Part shown: positions 4,981-7,327 of the stretch, piece by piece
Position numbering within the stretch: position 1 is the stretch's first letter
How the letters are laid out: each line of letters begins with the position of its first letter
Assembly (NCBI GenBank): GCA_025353435.1
Contig: JANXQR010000706.1
Coordinates: 1 to 7,327 of the forward strand
From: Acidobacteriota bacterium
GTDB taxonomy: Bacteria > Acidobacteriota > Terriglobia > Terriglobales > Acidobacteriaceae
Direction of reading: 5' to 3'
DNA: 7,327 bases
Position numbers and translations under genes: made by a program
The notes under the pieces: generated by a model
Seen by the model: the letters and a program-made list of their open reading frames with translations, nothing else
What the model was told of the DNA's origin: nothing
Databases searched by the model: none

Positions 4981-7062
4981 GTGGCTCGCACCGTACCTCT
5001 GAATCGTTGCCGGAATATCGGAATCATGGCGCACATCGACGCCGGAAAGACGACAGCGACAGAGCGCATCCTGTTCTACACGGGCATCACGCACCGCATC
5101 GGCGAAGTGCACGAAGGCACCGCGACCATGGATTACATGGAGCAGGAGCAGGAGCGCGGCATCACCATCACGTCCGCCGCCACCACGTGCATGTGGCAAA
5201 ACGTGCGCATCAATATCATTGACACGCCTGGGCACGTAGACTTCACGGCCGAGGTGGAGCGCAGCTTGAGAGTGTTGGACGGCGCGGTTGCGTTGTTTGA
5301 CTCTGTCAGCGGGGTGCAGCCGCAGTCCGAGACCGTATGGCGTCAGGGCGACAAGTACAAGGTTCCGCGCATTTGCTTTGTCAACAAGATGGACAAGAAC
5401 GGCGCGGACTTCGAGCACGTGATCGAGACCATTCGCAAACGGCTTGGTGCGCGTCCCGTTGCGCTGCAGATTCCCATCGGCGCGGAAGCAAACTTCAAAG
5501 GCGTGATCGATCTGATCGAGATGAAGGCCATCCTGTGGCACGACGAGACCATGGGCGCCAAGTACGATGTCGAAGAAATTCCCGCTGATCTGCGGAAGAA
5601 AGCGGAAGCGTTCCGGTTGCAGCTGATTGAAGTCATCGCCGAGACCGACGATGTGTTGCTCGAGAAGTTTCTCGAAGGCGAAACGCCTTCCATCGCGGAA
5701 CTGAAAGCGGGCATTCGCCAGGCGACCATCGACATGAAGATCTTCCCGGTGATCTGCGGAAGCGCCTTCAAGAACAAGGGTGTGCAGACGCTGCTGGATG
5801 CGGTTATCGATTACCTGCCGAGTCCGCTCGATAAGCCCCCGGTAGAGGGCATCAATCCCAATCACCTGGATCAGACGGAGATTCGCAAGGCTGAGGATGC
5901 TGAGCCACTCTCGGCGCTCGCTTTCAAGATCATCAACGATCCCTTCGGTAAGCTCTGCTTTATTCGGATATATTCGGGTGCGCTCAAGACCGGCGACACG
6001 ATCCTCAACCCGCGCACCGGCAAGACCGACCGCGTGGGCCGTCTGGTCAAGATGCACGCCAACAAGCGTGAAGATATCAGCGAAATCTACGCCGGAGACA
6101 TCTGCGCCTGCGTGGGCTTGAAGGAATTGAAGACCGGCGACACGCTTTCATCGCCGCAACACCCCATTGCTCTGGGCGCGATCACTTTCCCGGAGACCGT
6201 GATCTCGGTGGCCATCGAGCCGAAAACGAAGGCCGACCAGGAGAAGATGGGCGTCGCCCTCTCCCGCCTGGCGGACGAGGATCCCACCTTCAAAGTGCGG
6301 ACCGACGAGGAATCCGGCCAGACCATCATCAGCGGCATGGGCGAGTTGCATCTCGAGATTCTTGTCGACCGCATGAAGCGCGAGCATAAGGTCGAGGCCA
6401 ATGTTGGCGAACCCAAGGTGGCCTTCCGCGAGACCATTCGCAAGTCGGCCGAAGCTGAGGGTAAGTACATTCGCCAGACCGGCGGCTCGGGCAACTACGG
6501 GCATTGCAAACTGCGCATCGAGCCCAATGTGCCGGGTGCAGGCTATGAATTCATTAACGCCATCAAGTCCGGTGCGATTCCCAAGGAATTCATTAAGCCC
6601 ATCGACCAGGGCGTTCAAGGCGCAATCGAGTTGGGTATCCTGGCCGGCTACCCGTTGGTGGACATCAAGGTGACCTTGTTCGACGGCAGCTATCACGATG
6701 TGGACTCGAACGAAATGGCCTTCAAGTTTGCCGGTTCGATCGCGTTCAAGGAAGCCGCTCGCAAGGCCAGCCCCGTGCTGCTGGAGCCGGTGATGGCTGT
6801 TGAAGTCACCGTCCCTGAGGAGCATATGGGAACCATCATCGGCGACATCAACTCGCGCCGCGGACGGATCGAAGGCATGGAACATGCCGGCGGGTCGCAG
6901 ATCATCAAGGCGATCGTTCCGCTCAAGGAAATGTTCGGCTACGTGAACGACATTCGTTCTTCCACGCAGGGACGCGCGTCGTACTCGATGCAGTTTGCGC
7001 GCTACGAAGAGGCGCCGCGCATGATCGCTGACGAAATCATCAGCCGAGCGCAGGGCAAGTAG
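4981..7062 (+). CDS. fusA: Translation elongation factor G (EF-G)
   Basis: EF-G is the GTPase that moves tRNAs and mRNA through the ribosome after peptide-bond formation and, with RRF, splits ribosomes. The 693-residue length is normal. G-domain motifs in order: AHIDAGKT P-loop (17-24), RGITI switch I (59-63), DTPGH switch II (81-85), NKMD (135-138) and CGSA (259-262). Domain II follows at about 290-405, domain III at about 410-485 with GMGELHLEI (452-460), domain IV to about 605 with the tip region YHDVDSNEMAFK (571-582), and domain V with GDINSRRGRI (621-630). It resembles the canonical housekeeping EF-G rather than a divergent paralogue, and its place between rpsG and tuf agrees. Start is GTG with AAGGA nine bases upstream, the N-terminus MART matches E. 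coli EF-G, and an in-frame stop precedes it. No frameshift or missing catalytic residue is seen (His85 of DTPGH is present). Confidence 0.98.
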   Translation: MARTVPLNRCRNIGIMAHIDAGKTTATERILFYTGITHRIGEVHEGTATMDYMEQEQERGITITSAATTCMWQNVRINIIDTPGHVDFTAEVERSLRVLDGAVALFDSVSGVQPQSETVWRQGDKYKVPRICFVNKMDKNGADFEHVIETIRKRLGARPVALQIPIGAEANFKGVIDLIEMKAILWHDETMGAKYDVEEIPADLRKKAEAFRLQLIEVIAETDDVLLEKFLEGETPSIAELKAGIRQATIDMKIFPVICGSAFKNKGVQTLLDAVIDYLPSPLDKPPVEGINPNHLDQTEIRKAEDAEPLSALAFKIINDPFGKLCFIRIYSGALKTGDTILNPRTGKTDRVGRLVKMHANKREDISEIYAGDICACVGLKELKTGDTLSSPQHPIALGAITFPETVISVAIEPKTKADQEKMGVALSRLADEDPTFKVRTDEESGQTIISGMGELHLEILVDRMKREHKVEANVGEPKVAFRETIRKSAEAEGKYIRQTGGSGNYGHCKLRIEPNVPGAGYEFINAIKSGAIPKEFIKPIDQGVQGAIELGILAGYPLVDIKVTLFDGSYHDVDSNEMAFKFAGSIAFKEAARKASPVLLEPVMAVEVTVPEEHMGTIIGDINSRRGRIEGMEHAGGSQIIKAIVPLKEMFGYVNDIRSSTQGRASYSMQFARYEEAPRMIADEIISRAQGK

Positions 7063-7139
7063 GGCGGGTCGCCCCGGCGGAGTTTTTCCGAGGCGGAGTA
7101 AGAAAAGGTTTGGGGCTGGAGCCGGAAAGCCGGCGCCCC
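7062..7139 (+). promoter_or_regulatory. Hairpins in the fusA-tuf spacer
   Basis: GGGCG (7062-7066, starting on the last base of the fusA stop codon) pairs with CGCCC (7070-7074). CGGA/TCCG can pair around GTTTT at about 7079-7091. A two-part stem follows: GGGGC (7112-7116) with GCCCC (7135-7139), and GCCGG (7121-7125) with CCGGC (7130-7134) around AAAG, with TGGA bulged on the left side. None is followed directly by a T-run, so I read them as intercistronic mRNA structures (processing, stability or translational control) rather than terminators. The 124-base spacer has no convincing internal promoter for tuf. Confidence 0.4.
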
Positions 7140-7186
7140 TGGAGTGAAACGGGCAGTACGAGCTACGAAAGGGATTCAGGACTTTT

Positions 7187-7327
7187 ATGGCGAAGGAAAA
7201 ATTTGATCGTTCGAAGCCACATTGCAACGTGGGAACGATTGGACACATCGATCACGGCAAGACGACGTTGACGGCGGCAATCACCAAGGTATTGCAGAAG
7301 CACAACCCGAAGAATACGTATCGTTCG
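7187..7327 (+). CDS. tuf: Translation elongation factor Tu (EF-Tu), first 47 codons
   Basis: EF-Tu delivers aminoacyl-tRNA to the ribosomal A site as a GTP complex. Only the first 47 codons are visible before the right edge. They include the conserved start MAKEKFDRSKPH and the P-loop GHIDHGKT (19-26), followed by TLTAAITKVL. Position 13 is Cys where Val is usual (KPHCNVGTIGH), a mild substitution before the first strand. Start ATG is preceded by AGGA five bases upstream (7178-7181), with AAAGGG slightly further out (7168-7173). It is the fourth gene of the str operon. The fragment alone does not show whether the genome has a second tuf copy. Confidence 0.96.
   Translation, partial: MAKEKFDRSKPHCNVGTIGHIDHGKTTLTAAITKVLQKHNPKNTYRS

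Noticed and set aside
4936..6057. 373-codon open frame on the minus strand over fusA
   Set aside because: It lies antisense to a certain EF-G gene and mirrors its codon bias. The translation has no recognisable domain.
6148..7248. 366-codon open frame on the minus strand over fusA and the tuf start
   Set aside because: It is an antisense shadow of EF-G coding sequence that also crosses the fusA-tuf spacer. No ribosome-binding site or domain supports it.

Overview
The window reads as a chromosomal segment of a moderately GC-rich bacterium, most likely an Acidobacteriota member. This is inferred from three things: the EF-Tu N-terminus style, the pairing of a 7TM-DISM-type sensor with a small unknown lipoprotein, and short AGT-type heptamer repeats in a spacer. 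No 16S gene or taxonomic marker search supports it. The right-hand half is the classic str operon (rpsL-rpsG-fusA-tuf), and the left-hand half holds three unrelated envelope or exported-protein genes.

Layout. Positions 1-1259 (minus strand) hold the 5' part of a membrane sensor: signal peptide, a beta-galactosidase-like jelly-roll ectodomain and seven membrane helices. It runs off the left edge, so its output domain is not visible. Divergent from it, about 1397-2389 (plus) encodes an exported nucleoside hydrolase, followed eight bases after its stop by a strong stem-loop. Positions 2671-3258 encode a small putative lipoprotein of unknown function with a near-perfect Shine-Dalgarno sequence. 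A 590-base stretch without a credible gene (3259-3848) then carries the best promoter candidate in the window and a long, structured leader for the ribosomal operon. From 3849 onward come rpsL (TTG start), rpsG, fusA (GTG start) and the first 47 codons of tuf.

How it works together. The four str-operon genes encode two 30S proteins, S12 (decoding centre) and S7 (head, mRNA exit), and the two GTPases that drive elongation: EF-G (translocation) and EF-Tu (aminoacyl-tRNA delivery). All the intercistronic spacers (about 110-145 bases) hold predicted hairpins, and several abut a ribosome-binding site. This fits translational control within the operon. No shared pathway is evident for the three upstream genes.

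Novelty. I see no defence island, mobile element, CRISPR array or other new multigene system. The items worth a second look are the long rpsL leader with its 60-base multi-helix hairpin, the tandem heptamer repeat in the rpsL-rpsG spacer, the recurring hairpin directly abutting the Shine-Dalgarno sequence, and the unknown lipoprotein.
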